A stretch of 64,000 nt of DNA from Gordionus sp. m RMFG-2023 (GCF_954871325.1 NC_088776.1:32784508-32848507); one strand, 5' to 3'; shown: positions 37,179 to 48,310, counted from the stretch's first letter. Numbers and translations: made by a program. The notes: a model not told the origin generated them from the letters alone.

Positions 37179-37740
37179 CAGCGTTAGGATTTTCACTGGG
37201 TGCAATACCCCTTCAAAAGCCTATGCTTACCCCCCTAAAAAATTCAGCCGTCTTCACCGGCGATATTCCCACATTATTAATTACACCTTTTTAATTATAA
37301 TGGTATTCTCTTCACAAATTTTAAAAAGAATAACTTAAATTATTTTAGCTCTACTACCAACTATCAAAATATTGTGAATATAAGAATTATTTTTTAAAAC
37401 ATGAATTCAATTAAAAAACCCCTAATTTACAATGAATGCACTATTATAGTATAATGTTTTGAATATGAGTTTGCTGAATGTCTAATTTAAAAACTACATT
37501 TAAAAGTATATCAGAAAATTTTATTTGGTAATGTCTATTATTGTATGCAATATTGATTTGGTCTTTGATCAGCAATATTATTGGATAATAAGGTCTCTAA
37601 TAAAAGTATTAATATTTATAGCATTTTTCCTATTTCATCTAAAAATTTAGTAGATAATTCCCCATACACCCCCTTAAAGGCGCCTACTCTCTCACAGAAA
37701 AAAATGCAAACTGTTCCTACCCCCCCCCCTCCTCCACGCT
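37179..37740 (-). mobile_element. hAT MITE, CAGCGT family, copy without internal MITE
   Basis: It begins CAGCGTTAGGATTTTCAC and ends in a C-rich run followed by ACGCT. It is the inverted counterpart of 62020-62791: shared 'gatagttggtagtagagcta', 'attacacctttttaatt' and 'gtttgctga' (one strand or the other). It lacks the MITE found in that copy, so it shows the empty site. No clean target duplication was found. The Pro-rich ORFs near 37590-37850 are read-through of the C-run. Confidence 0.7.
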
Positions 37741-38208
37741 CATATACACACTGTAGTTTATTTGATAAATTGGGTAACTGTCTAAGTTGGAAAAAAATCT
37801 TGAGTCCCAACGGTGCCCTCAAGTATGACTGTGAATATGAAAGAAAAATTTTAATATAGTAAAGTATTACAGGAATATCATTTATAAAAAAGTAACATAA
37901 TTTTGAAATAATTTACTATAAATTCACCTCATATTACACACATACTTTCTATAATATTTTTCAAAGGCTAATTCAATTTACAGTTAGATAGAATTACAAA
38001 AATTTGTTTTATACTCTTTAATATTTGAAAATTAATTATGAAAATATTACACTTATTCTCTTCATCTATAAAATTATTTATAAATTTTTTAACTTTTTTA
38101 AATATGAATTAACATTTTATTCTATTCTATGTATATAAATTTTATTATATGTTATATTTCATATAATATTAATTATCTCAACTATTTATAAATCGGTTTG
38201 ATATTGAA

Positions 38209-38217
38209 ATGGCCTAA
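38209..38217 (+). promoter_or_regulatory. Minimal upstream ORF before PSMG1
   Basis: ATG GCC TAA ends two bases before the main ATG at 38220. If the transcript starts upstream, this two-codon frame could lower initiation at the main start or favour reinitiation. Transcript start is unknown, so regulation is conjecture. Confidence 0.35.
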
Positions 38218-38219
38218 TC

Positions 38220-39311
38220 ATGACGACCTTATTTTGGGGAGATATCAATTTTCCTTCTTCAAGGGCTGTTGACGATTATGAAGATGAAAGTGAAGAGGAA
38301 AAGGAGTAAATTATGAGTTTAAATTCCTTATATGATTTATTTAGGATTCAATTTACTGTGGATATGAATTCACATCATCAAAATATCTTTAAGTCAATCC
38401 ATGCAAAAAGATTTATTTTCGCAATTGGATCAAACGCAATCGGTATTATTTTATGACAATCATATTAGTAATTATTATATATTATTAGCTTTTACTAAAG
38501 CATATATCTTACAAAAGTTTAAACATGAAAAAATAGGTTCATTGTCAATGCATGTTAAACATTTCAAGGAAGATAAAAATAATACAGTTTATTATATTAT
38601 TTGACTAACCTACTAATAATTTTAGAACAATACATTTGTGGGACGAGACTGTTTTTTGTATCATATAAATGAAGGATATTCCACAATAATTTGTCATTTT
38701 GACTCAAATTTAAATACTGAATTTCAACAAGATTTTGTTAAATATGTAAAAAAATAATTACCATATATAATATAGGTTGCGTTTTTCAGATGTTTGGATT
38801 ACTTGGTCAAAATACACCACCTTTGTTTATAATATTAACAAATGTTCATATATCAAACCTAAAAATTGATAAAATACCTATACCAAATCCACCTTGTCTG
38901 AGGTTTCTTAAAACAGATGTCAATGAGAAGGATGAAAAGAAATTTAATTGTATTCCTTATTTGGAACAACCTAATATAATATCTGGTATGCCTGCTTCGA
39001 GTATTAGCATAATATTATATATGTATTTTATTTAATGATTGAGTTATGACATATTGTCAAATTCACAAACTAACTGGATATCTATACTTGGTTTATTCTG
39101 AAACATTTATTACTGACATTGTCACAGTTAATGCATTTCTATCTGTTTTGAATACTCAAGAATTAAAAGATTTCATTGTAAATAAAATGTCAAATTCATT
39201 CATATATTACATATTATTTTTAAATAGACTATAAATGGAGAAAATATTAAAACCCAAAAGTATCTAGAAAATATTATACAATCAAAAACAAATACATCTT
39301 TGTTTATTTGA
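38220..39311 (+). CDS. PSMG1: Proteasome assembly chaperone 1 (PSMG1/PAC1-like), seven exons
   Basis: Exons: 38220-38305, 38345-38442, 38489-38586, 38626-38745, 38790-39000, 39044-39177, 39228-39311. All six introns are GT-AG and 39-50 nt long; intron 3 holds a TACTAAT branch-like word. Phases agree at every joint, giving 276 residues (human PSMG1 has 288). Matches to the family as I recall it: an acidic N-terminus (DDYEDESEEEKE), KRFIFAIGSNAIAF, PCLRFLKT, IPYLEQPNIISGMPAS, then TYCQIHKLTGYLYLVYSETF and TVNAFLSVLNTQELKDF, and the tail QKYLENIIQSKTN. The family protein pairs with PSMG2 to scaffold the 20S proteasome alpha ring and is degraded afterwards. Start: first in-frame ATG before conserved sequence. 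It looks intact. Exon 7 is the least certain because reading through the last GT would end at 39234 instead. Confidence 0.9.
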
Positions 39312-39461
39312 ATATTATAATTTTATATGTAATATTTGTATGTCAGAATTAATATAATATGTATATTATCAATTTTCTTTCAAGTTAAATGCTAAAAAAA
39401 TAAAAGCAATACTCATAACTATACCAGAAAAACTTATCAAGTTGATTTATGGTTGTCATGA

Positions 39462-39581
39462 TTAAATCAATTTCAATATTTTAAACATAGACATGGAACA
39501 GAACTTGTAAAAATATGGAATACCAAAGAAACTAGAACTTATTTCAGGAATATTTTAGGGGACAGTTCTGGATTCCAATAA
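39462..39581 (+). CDS. Unidentified coding-looking fragment downstream of PSMG1
   Basis: The frame reads LNQFQYFKHRHGTELVKIWN, then TKETRTYFRNILGDSSGFQ and a stop. Its composition is protein-like in an AT-rich background. The same frame continues upstream past a TGA as YQVDLWLS, so an intron or decay is possible. I do not recognise the protein. It may be the last exon of a second host gene about 150 bp downstream of PSMG1, or a transposase tail. Confidence 0.3.
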   Translation, partial: LNQFQYFKHRHGTELVKIWNTKETRTYFRNILGDSSGFQ

Positions 39582-39599
39582 ATAATGATTTTAATATAG

Positions 39600-40340
39600 T
39601 CTTTTTTATATTAAATATTGGATTGACACTGATATTTTTAGCATTTTGGAAATTAGTGAGGTCATGGTCTTTGTTCTGGACTGGGCTATGGTCTTTTAAA
39701 AATCACTCCAGACTATAGCCCTATATACAAATACCAGCCCAAGCTTGACCTTTTTTTTGGTATATTAAAAATATTTCTATTTAATTCTTGTTTTATATAA
39801 TTTTTTTATTTTATAAACAATTTTATAATAATAAAAGGAACTAAAATACAATTATTTGCTGTAATGTTTAAAAAAATAGAAATGTTAAAAAAAACCTTTC
39901 GCACTCTAGTTGTGGGTACTATCTACAATGGGCAGGTTTTAGTCAAAAAGCCTCATTGTTTTGAATTTTTATAGCCAACCTGCTATAATTATTTTTTGAT
40001 TTTATATCCCATTGATTTATCTATAAATTTTGTTTAACCCACCTGCCTGCCTAATTTAAATATTTTAATAGCTGGTTTTTGGTCCTTTATTTATTTAAAT
40101 GCATTTTAAATTAAACTTATAATAAGCAAGATTATGAAAAACAACTATTATTTTTAATAAATTAAAGTTGTTCTGCTTATTTTTCCTGAAAAATATTAAA
40201 AATTTATCTGCCCACACCCACCCACCTTTTTATTTTAAAAATATTATTATACAGCCCATATTGTAAATATTTAAATAAAAACATCCATGCTGCCAAAGTA
40301 TAGGGGGGCTATAACCCCATCCATTACAGACCTCTAGTAG
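39600..40340. mobile_element. Eroded hAT deletion derivative (TAGAGGTCTGTAATGG right end)
   Basis: The right end 'ccattacagacctcta' (about 40320-40335) belongs to the TAGAGGTCTGCAATGG family. The left end near 39925 ('ctacaatgggcaggtttt') is the same TIR with its first bases lost. GCCTGCC/CCCACCC islands lie at 40030-40060 and 40205-40230. 39640-39760 holds another eroded island (ctgggctatgg, ccagcccaagc). No transposase is left. Confidence 0.5.
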
Positions 40341-40450
40341 GTGTAACAGAGCAACACTATGTTTTCCTCATTCTCATCAAACTGTTTGTGGGAAATTTAT
40401 ATGAAAAACTCTTTACACATTTGTGGGCAAGCTGCACATACTTGAATGTT

Positions 40451-40643
40451 AGTGTTGTTAATTGGTTCAATTTAGGTCAATTTTTTAAAATAGCCAGATA
40501 AAAATCTTAGCCAAAATAAATATTATGTAAGCCTCGAAATTTGGCAAATGAGGGCCAAACCCATCTACCACCTATGAACAAAATTTCCAGGCTCCCATAA
40601 TATTATTTTGGCTAAAATTTTAATCCGGATTTTTAACAACACT
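40451..40643. mobile_element. Foldback MITE, TGTTGTTAA family
   Basis: The left end AGTGTTGTTAATTGG and right end (inwards AGTGTTGTTAAAAATCCGG) are inverted repeats. The arms share 'aaaatcttagccaaaataa' with the family. Length 193 bp. Confidence 0.75.
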
Positions 40644-41164
40644 TTTGTACACATAACTGTTCAATACGATTTGGGCCAATTCATACAAGATGGGATTTTA
40701 TATTTTATTGGATTCCAAGTGTTCTAGCAAATTTTTTGAATATAAATGATCCGCTCGAAAAATTTTTATAGTTGATAGAATTGATTATTATTATAAAAGA
40801 AAATAAAAAGAACTTTAGATGAATTAAAAAAATAATTATAGAAATAAATAGGAAATTTATATATATGTTTAGGAAAGTTCCAGAATACACGTCTCGTTCC
40901 ATAAATTTTGCTCAAAGTTCAGTTTCATGTCCATGATATGAACACATTATTTTGCATTGCTATATTTTAAGATTACAAAAAAAATATATATACTTAGGTT
41001 GTTGTACAATATTTTTAATGTAAAAATTAAGTGGCCTAAATCATGTTTTTAAATTTTCTGCAATATTAATTTATATTTTTATAATTATAATAAGAAATAG
41101 GTAGTTATATTCAAAATGGGTAGTATGCAAATAATTTGGTAGGAATTATAAACATAAAAAAATT

Positions 41165-41490
41165 AGGATCAATTAACGGGCCACACAATGGTATAAGTTT
41201 CGAAATTGATCCTCAAGCCGTTCCGCCAGCCTAAATAATTCTGCCAACTTCACGTTTTTAAAACGGTTATAACTCGGTTATGGTTAATGATACGGATATG
41301 CGGTTTGGAGATTATTAACGTACATAATGAATAATACATAATTTCCAAGTTTCAGAACATTATCCTTTTTATTTTCGGTTTTAGCAAAGTGTCAACACTT
41401 TCTTATTTTGCACATAACTCAGTAACGTTTTATTCCGCTGATTTCCGGAAAGAGGATCAATTAACGGGCTACACAATGGTATAAGTTTCG
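41165..41490. repeat. 38-bp direct repeats 288 bp apart
   Basis: AGGATCAATTAACGGGCCAC through GGTATAAGTTTCG at 41165-41202 recurs at 41453-41490 with one mismatch. The sequence between is GC-richer and has its own internal echo ('aactcggttatgg', 'aactcagtaacg'). It could be one and a fraction units of a roughly 288-bp tandem repeat, or a short element with terminal direct repeats. Confidence 0.7.
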
Positions 41491-41739
41491 GGTTCCTCAA
41501 AAGCATAGAGAATTCAATTAAAGTTTATTAAATTATAAATGCTATGTTTGAAAAAAGTTAGTAATTACGTCAAAATTGAACAACAAAAGATGGGAGGATG
41601 TATTTCAGAGGAGCACCTTACCAAATGACATAACAAAATATTTAAATCTTAAAGTAACGAGTTTGATTTGCATAATTTAGCAAGCTTTTAGGGTAATTAG
41701 TTTAGTTTATAATTTATTGTATTACTTTTTTTTATTATT

Positions 41740-42302
41740 AATAGTTTCACTTTTTATTTAAATATCTCAATTGAGGGAGAGAATATACTTAAAACAGATA
41801 TTCTACTTTGGTAAAAAGGACAAGAAAAAGATTTATCAAAGCTATATAGATTAGCTAATATTGGTAATTCCAGCAACTAGTGTTTCTTCTGAACGGAATA
41901 TGCAATGCATTGCTGGATGGTTTTTAGATAAAAGATGAACTTGTTTAAACCCAGTAAATGTGGATTTGTTATTATATTTGCATTTATAAATATTAATTTA
42001 TATTTTTTTTCATAAACATTTTATTAAATCAAAAAAATTTTCATTCGTTTTTTTAAATTGAATACTATTTTATGCTTAATATAGAAATTTCCTAAATTAT
42101 AAAAATACTTTGTAGGGATTTAGCGCTGAAACTGAATAATATTTTTTTAAATTAAAAGAATTAGCATATTTAGCTAGCGTGAGTAATTTTTTTTATAAAT
42201 AATGGATATGGGGGAGGGGGTAAAAAATTTTTGTAGGTGGGCTATTTTTTTAAATATTGGGTGGGTTTGTGGTCTAAAAGCTCGCTCATTGCAAACCTCT
42301 AG
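41740..42302 (+). pseudogene. hAT transposase tail and right end
   Basis: At 41868-41985 the plus strand reads PATSVSSERNMQCIAGWFLD, then a stop-interrupted continuation TCLNPVNVDLLLYLH. This is the hAT dimerisation motif (A-S-S...S-E-R...A-G...R-T-x-L-x-P-x-x-V/L). The right end, read inwards, is TAGAGGTTTGCAATGAGCGA, ending at 42302, with GGTGGG/GGGTGGG islands just inside. The left end is missing. Confidence 0.7.
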
Positions 42303-42304
42303 TC

Positions 42305-42631
42305 GCGACAATACCTATCGTTCTCGCAACTGATCAGCAGAATCAAACATATATGAATGAAAAGAACTTCTTGACTATCATACCTTTCTGCTAGTCTGTA
42401 ATGGTTTCGTTCTGTATAAAACTGGTTATGAATCTCTGAAATCTCATATCCTACCTTTTAAATTGTTATTCATATCTTGTAACTTTTCTGTCTCATTGCG
42501 AGGATTCGGTCTTGGCCAGTCGAATCTCTTGCCTAATCAACTTTGCAGGACTTCAACTAGTAACATTGTTCGCCCATACGATATGTCTCCGGGACATCTC
42601 TTAATCCTGTATAGCTCCGTTCATCAACTTG
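42305..42631. other. GC-normal unassigned stretch
   Basis: This 330-bp piece has near-balanced base composition, unlike its surroundings. On the minus strand a frame reads LIRQEIRLAKTESSQ. I recognise no family. It may be exonic debris or the interior of an element. Confidence 0.3.
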
Positions 42632-43055
42632 GTCATACCTAGACCTGTGCGCCGATGTCTCAATTGACGGCGGCGGTTTTTTTTAAATTTTTTATCGGCG
42701 TTCGGCGGCGCGCCGATTTCGCCGCCGCCTACTAAATTGGCGGCGGTGGCGCCATATTTATTTAAAAAATTTTTTTAAATAAATTTAATTTATAAATCAA
42801 TGTATTACATTTTTTTTATAATTTGGAGCTCTTTTCTAACACATTGTTAACATAATTTATTTTTTAAATTATTTCCTGTCTCACTTCAATTTAAATTCAT
42901 GTATTTTCTCATTCTCAGAAATAGACTAAGGAATTGCATTTTCACTCAGATCAGAGTCACATAAACAACACATATTAGTAATATTCTATTGATTTTTATT
43001 ATAACAAATATATATTTGGAATGCAAACAAAATATTAAGTAAGAAATATAATAAA

Positions 43056-46000
43056 TCAGAATTCAGATTTAGCTAAATTATAATTATCATGAATTAATAG
43101 AATTTTATCAAGATTGGTGGGACATAAAGAAGTCCTTTTTGCATTGAGTATTAATCCAGCAATGGAAAAAATTATTTCGCTGGGTGTACTGGTTGCAGGT
43201 ATACAAAGAACCTTCCTAGCTAAGTTAGCCAGCATAGGAAGTTCCAGTTGCTTTTTCTTCCAAAAGGTAAATGCATCCTCTTCTGGGATATTATTTTGGC
43301 TTAGCAAAATATGGCATTCTTGTTCTAAATTACTTATATTGTTATAATCACTGCCTGGAATGCAATGTTTACGAGCTATTTTGGCGATATAAGAACTGGA
43401 AGTCTCTCCATTATCTTCAACTTGGATTTCACTTTATGCATTTTTATCATTTTCTAAAAGTTTTAAATGTCTTGTTAAAAATTGCAATGATGTAGTAGAA
43501 TTTGAATTTAAATATTCTGACACAATTTTCAGATTTTGAAATCTGGGATCAAGGAGAGTCGCTAATATCTAATGTTAAAAATATAATTTTATTAATAAAA
43601 ATATAAAATAACTTGAAGTTCAGTAATAGGAAACTTATGGTCAAGCTTTTTTTGCATATTTTCTTTTAAACAAATAATATCTGAGGAATCAGATATATTG
43701 ATCTGTATGTGGGTTTCTATTACACTGAGAAATAATAACCCTAGATTTATAGTCGATCCCTTTTGGGAGGAAAGAAATTCCACCGACTCTCGGAATGGAA
43801 TTAATACGGCATAAAGCTCGTCAATCATATCCCATTCATTATTAAAAAGTTTTAAACATTGTTTTCCTATTTTATTCAAAACATTATTAATAGGATTTTT
43901 GTTCACGCTACGAACACTTTCTAGCATTATTAATATGCTGTGCCAGCGGGTAGGGCAATTTAATTTTAACGTTTTTGTATTATATAGATTGGTTGGTGTA
44001 ATGACATTTCTATTATCCGCTTCGTTATCAAAATGGTCATCAAGGTATGGATCAGAATCATCAATATCCAAGATATGACCTGTCTCATAAATTGACTGGA
44101 GACATTTACGATGCTCATCTTCAATTTCACATTCCAAATCAGCTACTCGATATCTGAGGGCTGAAATAATTTCTCTAATTTTTTTAAGGAGATTATCAAT
44201 TCTGGCAACTTTTTTTATGCCATCAACTGTAACCAAATTATGTAGTCCATGGCCTAAGCATAAATGATGCTCATAATCCCCCAATCTGACGCTTCTTTTG
44301 ACATTTGCCCCTGCATCAGTTACCATTTGTATTATTTTGGCTTTTAAATGAAACTCCTCTTCGATACCATCAATCTCCGATAATATGGTTTCCCCAGTAT
44401 GCTTTTGAGTCACATTTCGGGTTGCCAGGGTAAAATATTTTAAATCAAAATTTTCATCTAAATGATGAAGACTAAATGTAATATAATATCGCCGCTTGAA
44501 ATGATCGGTCCATAAATCAAAAGTAATGGAACAGAATTTTGGACCAGCATCAATCAGGTTTAAAACATGTGCCTTTATAGAACAATAAACATCATCAAGT
44601 GCTCCCCGACTAATAGTTGTCCTATTAGGCAATTCTGATGAGGAATCAATTATCTTATATTTCCATTTTTTTACGCAATTTATTTTTTAATAATCATTTT
44701 ATTTAAATTTTAAACCTTTAGAAAGTCTGTCATCCCATTATTGCTTATAAAATCAAATGGCAATAAATCTAAGCAGCACATCAAAACATAATTTCGCCCT
44801 ATTAGAAAAAAGATATTTAAAAAAGAGAAACAAATAAAAAATTTGATTTAGTTTTGAACTTTCAAAATAAAGTTATACATAATTTAATAAAATACATTTT
44901 TAGTTTATTCATTAAAAAGATCTCAAAATAGAGCTGACAATAAACAAACTAAAAATTTAGTTGTTTTAAAGTTTTACATAATTATTTTAATAAATTTAAA
45001 TTATACATTAATTTTATGCATTAAAAGTATCTCAAAATAGAGCTGACAATTAACAAACTAAAAAATTAGTTGTTTTAAAGTTTTACATAATTATTTTAAT
45101 AAATTATATATTAAGTTTGTATATTAAAAAGTTCTCAAAATAAAGCTGACAATAAACAAACTAAAAATTTAATTGTTTTAAAGTTTTACATAATTATTTT
45201 AATAAATTTAAATTATATATTAAGTTCATACATTAAAAGGATCTCAAAGTAGAGCTGACAATAAACAAACTAAAAATTTAGTTGTTTTAAAGTTTTACAT
45301 AATTATTTTAATAAATTTAAATTATGCATTAAAAGGATCTCAAAATAGAGCTGACAATAAACAAACTAAAAATTTAGTTGTTTTAAAGTTTTACATAATT
45401 ATTTTAATAAATTGTATATTAAGTTTATACATTAAAAAGATCCCAAAATAGAGCTGAAGTTTTACATAATTATTTTATTAATTTAAATTATACATAAGTT
45501 TATGCATTGGATCTCAAAATAGAGGTGACAATAAACAAACTAAAAATTTAGTTGTTAAAAGTTTTACATAATTATTTTAATAAATTATATATTAAGTTTG
45601 TACATTAAAAAGTTCTCAAAATAAGAGCTGACAAAACAAACTAAAAAATTTAGTTGTTTTGAACAAATAGAGCTTAATAAAATTAATTTAACAAACCAGT
45701 TAAAAATTTAAAATGAATATTAATAAACATTAATACTAACCTAAGAGCCATTTTTTATCTTTTATATTCTTGCTACATGTTGGCGTTGGCATTATAAACA
45801 TTTTTAGAGTTTGAATGGATTTATTATTATTAGTTTTTTCTGATATTTTATGCACATTAATTAGGTGACGAGAAAGGTTACTCGTACTTATATTTTTGCT
45901 ATAACATTTGATATCATAACTAAAATATAAATTATATATAAATATAAGCCTAAAATTAAAATAAATTACTGTGAAAATGGATTATTTTTATCAGAATCTT

Positions 46001-46160
46001 CCTCATCTTTTTTCTCCAATTTTAAACAAGGTTCACAATAAATAAAATCAGGCATTATCGTGCTTTTCTTATACTTCCACACATAACTTGATTTTTGATT
46101 AGTAGAGAGAGTTGTTATTTCATAATTGTATATAGGGTGGTTTAAAACGCGCAAATCCAT
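43056..46160 (-). CDS. hAT transposase, five exons, one internal stop
   Basis: Exons on the minus strand: 46160-45970, 45919-45741, 44798-44716, 44653-43613, 43568-43056. Introns of 50, 942, 62 and 44 nt are all GT-AG, and all phases agree (669 codons). BED zinc finger: VWKYKKSTIMPDFIYCEPC on exon 1, then TSNLSRHLINVHK on exon 2. Exon 3: LMCCLDLLPFDFISNNGMTD. Exon 4: LPNRTTISR, FCSITFDLWTDHFKRRYYIT, CLGHGLHNL, LNCPTRWHS (the hAT catalytic core; FDLWTD carries a likely first Asp). Exon 5: ILATLLDPRF and the dimerisation tail ATSTPSEIIFSIAGLILN, RTSLCPTNLD. One in-frame TAA lies at 43434-43436, so the copy is probably inactive unless this is read through. The start is the first ATG (MDLRV) before the finger; an upstream in-frame ATG-like start at 46283 is less likely. 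Confidence 0.85.
44880..45665. repeat. Tandem array inside intron 2 of the hAT transposase
   Basis: Eight diverged units of about 55-117 bp repeat the words 'ctcaaaatagagctgac', 'aataaacaaactaaaaa', 'ttagttgttttaaag' and 'ttttacataattatttt'. Unit starts, marked by 'gctgac', lie near 44934, 45047, 45142, 45255, 45349, 45457 (truncated), 45520 and 45627. The array accounts for most of the 942-nt intron. Confidence 0.85.
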
Positions 46161-46801
46161 AAAAATAATTAATATAGCCGAAATGAATATGGTGTATGAA
46201 TGAATGTAAATGATATACACTATTCTATTATATAAAGCAATAGAATACAATTCATGTTTTATTATATTAATGTTAATATTCAAATTTAAATAATAATAAT
46301 TTAATATATAAATATAATTATCAACATTCTAAATATTATACACGCCGCGCCGCCGCCATAAGAAAAATCGACGGCTAGCCGGCTCACGCCGCTGATCTCA
46401 ATCGGCGGCTGTTCCGGCGTGAATAAAATTGCCGGCGGCGCACAGGTCTAGTCATACCTAATATGAGTAATTTTTGATTAGCAAGACAACTGGTCTCATG
46501 TTATGAATTGTAGAATTTCATGTTAATTTAGCTAAACATTTATCGTGAATGTTTATTACCGCGAAACCCAATAGAGAAAAACAATACTGCGATTATTGCT
46601 AATGATTATTTTATTTCCAAATATTTATTTTTAAAACCATATAAATTGAATAATATTTTAAAAAAATGCGTTGAAACATCAATTCAATGACAGAGATTTT
46701 AATATTAACAATTTTTATAATGAGTAATGAACTGGGAGAGATTTCTGAGTTTAGCCGATATTTATTGTCTGATTTTATTTATTTATTAATTCAACAATCA
46801 G

Positions 46802-46990
46802 TTATGCCTCACTAAGAAAATTACAAGCTAAATAAAAACTATAACATCTTACCTTAGACTGTATATTTAGGTCATTCGATTTAAAATCAATTACATCTAT
46901 AGTATTTGTTTTCATATTATTTTGTGTTAAATCAGTAGTGTTTGTAAGGGGGAAAGTGGGCGCAGGGGCTCGAGCCCCCTTACAAATTAG
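46802..46990 (-). other. Possible exon end and a GC-rich hairpin
   Basis: 46938-46987 is an inverted repeat, TTTGTAAGGGGG...CCCCCTTACAAA, around a GC-rich loop, followed by more AGCCCCCTGAA words to 47070. It looks like a hAT end of the CAGGGGC type. Next to it, the minus strand reads NTTDLTQNNMKTNTIDVIDF then KSNDLNIQSK before a good donor (AAG|GTAAGA at about 46855). This may be an orphan exon, but no family is recognised. Confidence 0.3.
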
Positions 46991-47069
46991 AATAGCCCCC
47001 TGAAGCAAATAAAATATTTTTTAATGGAATCTTAACCCCTTGAACTAAAAATAAATTTTTTTGATTGCC

Positions 47070-47770
47070 CCCTGAACTCTTTTATAATTCTATTAAGTAA
47101 TATATAGATTTATTTTATTATTTAAAAATTAATTAGACTGTCTAATTATTTATTAAATGAATACTATTTTATATATTAGATTAGATTAATACATATAAAT
47201 TATATTTTCACTATGTCAGCTTGCAATCAAATTTGTGTTAAAAATAGAATATCAATATCACTCACATATTAATTTAGCATTAACAGTTGACGCTTAATTG
47301 ACTATTATTATTTAAATTATCATATAACCCTAATTAAATAAATACAATCATTTATTAATTGAAAACTAAAAAAATTAATTTTATAATTAGCCGAGTTCAA
47401 AATGACAAATCTACTGTATATTTATTTTTAAATTTTATCATCATACCTTCTCCTAAAAATATTTTCTAGGTCCATATAAGTATAAGAGATTTCTTTATAA
47501 AAATAAGTAATTAGACATATAGTTTATAATCCTCTATTATATACAGTTGTTTATAAAATATTAGATAAAATGCCACTTTTATAGACGTATTTGACGGTTA
47601 TCTATTATAATAATCCTCAAAAAACGTCAATCAAATTTAGCCAATAGTTTTCTTTTAAAACATATTTGTACAATAAAAATGATTATAGCGTAATCGGTCC
47701 AATAGTAATCCTTACCAAGCTCAGCATTCATACACTTACCATTCATTCACCACATATCAAAGCAATGGTA
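47070..47770. other. AT-rich spacer
   Basis: No gene or repeat boundary recognised. Confidence 0.5.
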
Positions 47771-47779
47771 TCCAGCAAC

Positions 47780-48310
47780 CAAGTATAATTTTTTCAGTTC
47801 TTATATATAATAATATTATTTTTATTAGATTCTTCAACAAAACCCAACTACCAATATAAGAAAAAACAAACCAAGTTAAAAAGCAGAATAAGCAAAATGC
47901 ATTGTTACCATCATTCCAGAGGTATGTGATGCTATATGGAAAACTTTAAAATATATTCATATGCCAGTTCTAACTAGAGAACATTGGGAGGATATATTAA
48001 TATATTTTTAGATTGCACAAAAATATTTTGACCTGGCTAATTAGATGGTAAGCACTTTATATCAAAGTAAATTTTTAAAATTAATGAATAATTTTTAATT
48101 ATTTTAGAGTTAGAAAAACCAATATCAAACACCTTAAAAAACTATGAAACCTTATCCTATGAAAAATACCAGTCCAGAAGCAAAACATTATAAGTTAAGT
48201 AGTGATTGAATGCACATTTGGCATAACTACTGATAAGTTTGCCATTAATTCTAAACTAAATCTATAAAGTGCTCAGTTGAAAATGCCTGTTAAATATATT
48301 ATTGATTATG
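47780..48310 (+). pseudogene. PIF/Harbinger-like nuclease remnant
   Basis: At 47912-48010 the plus strand reads IPEVCDAIWKTL, then YIHMPVLTREHWEDILIYF. This resembles the part of DDE_Tnp_4 (Harbinger) proteins before the first catalytic Asp (family: E-A-I-W-x-x-L-x...M-P-x-P-T-x-E-x-W). At 48200-48240 VIECTFGITTDKFAI matches the family's V-E-x-x-F-G-x-L block. The catalytic centre between them is lost and stops are present. Termini were not found. Confidence 0.5.

Larger units (their letters stand above)
42640..46450 (-). mobile_element. Nearly complete autonomous-type hAT element, 3.8 kb, perfect TSD
   Basis: TIR TAGACCTGTGCGCCG occurs at both ends, flanked by GTCATACC on both sides without mismatch (42632-42639, 46451-46458). 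Sub-terminal islands of GGCGGC words lie inside the left end (42665-42745) and right end (46343-46440). The minus strand carries a five-exon transposase. A tandem array lies within its second intron. Identity of the TSDs suggests recent insertion. It split sequence that reads 'cttggtcatacc' and 'taatatgag'. Confidence 0.95.

Noticed and set aside
37581-37859. Proline-rich ORF and its Gly-rich minus-strand partner
   Set aside because: Both are produced by the C-run and flanks at the end of a hAT MITE; no conserved protein words.
38307-38456. Stop codons in the PSMG1 frame as recoded stops or a pseudogene
   Set aside because: Each lies in a short GT-AG intron whose removal keeps phase and joins conserved family words.
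39178-39234. PSMG1 ending at the stop at 39232-39234 without a seventh exon
   Set aside because: Splicing 39178-39227 gives a C-terminal tail that fits the family better and keeps phase; kept as the less likely alternative.
44880-45665. CRISPR-like array
   Set aside because: Units are diverged along their whole length, without constant repeats and unique spacers, and they sit in a eukaryotic transposase intron.
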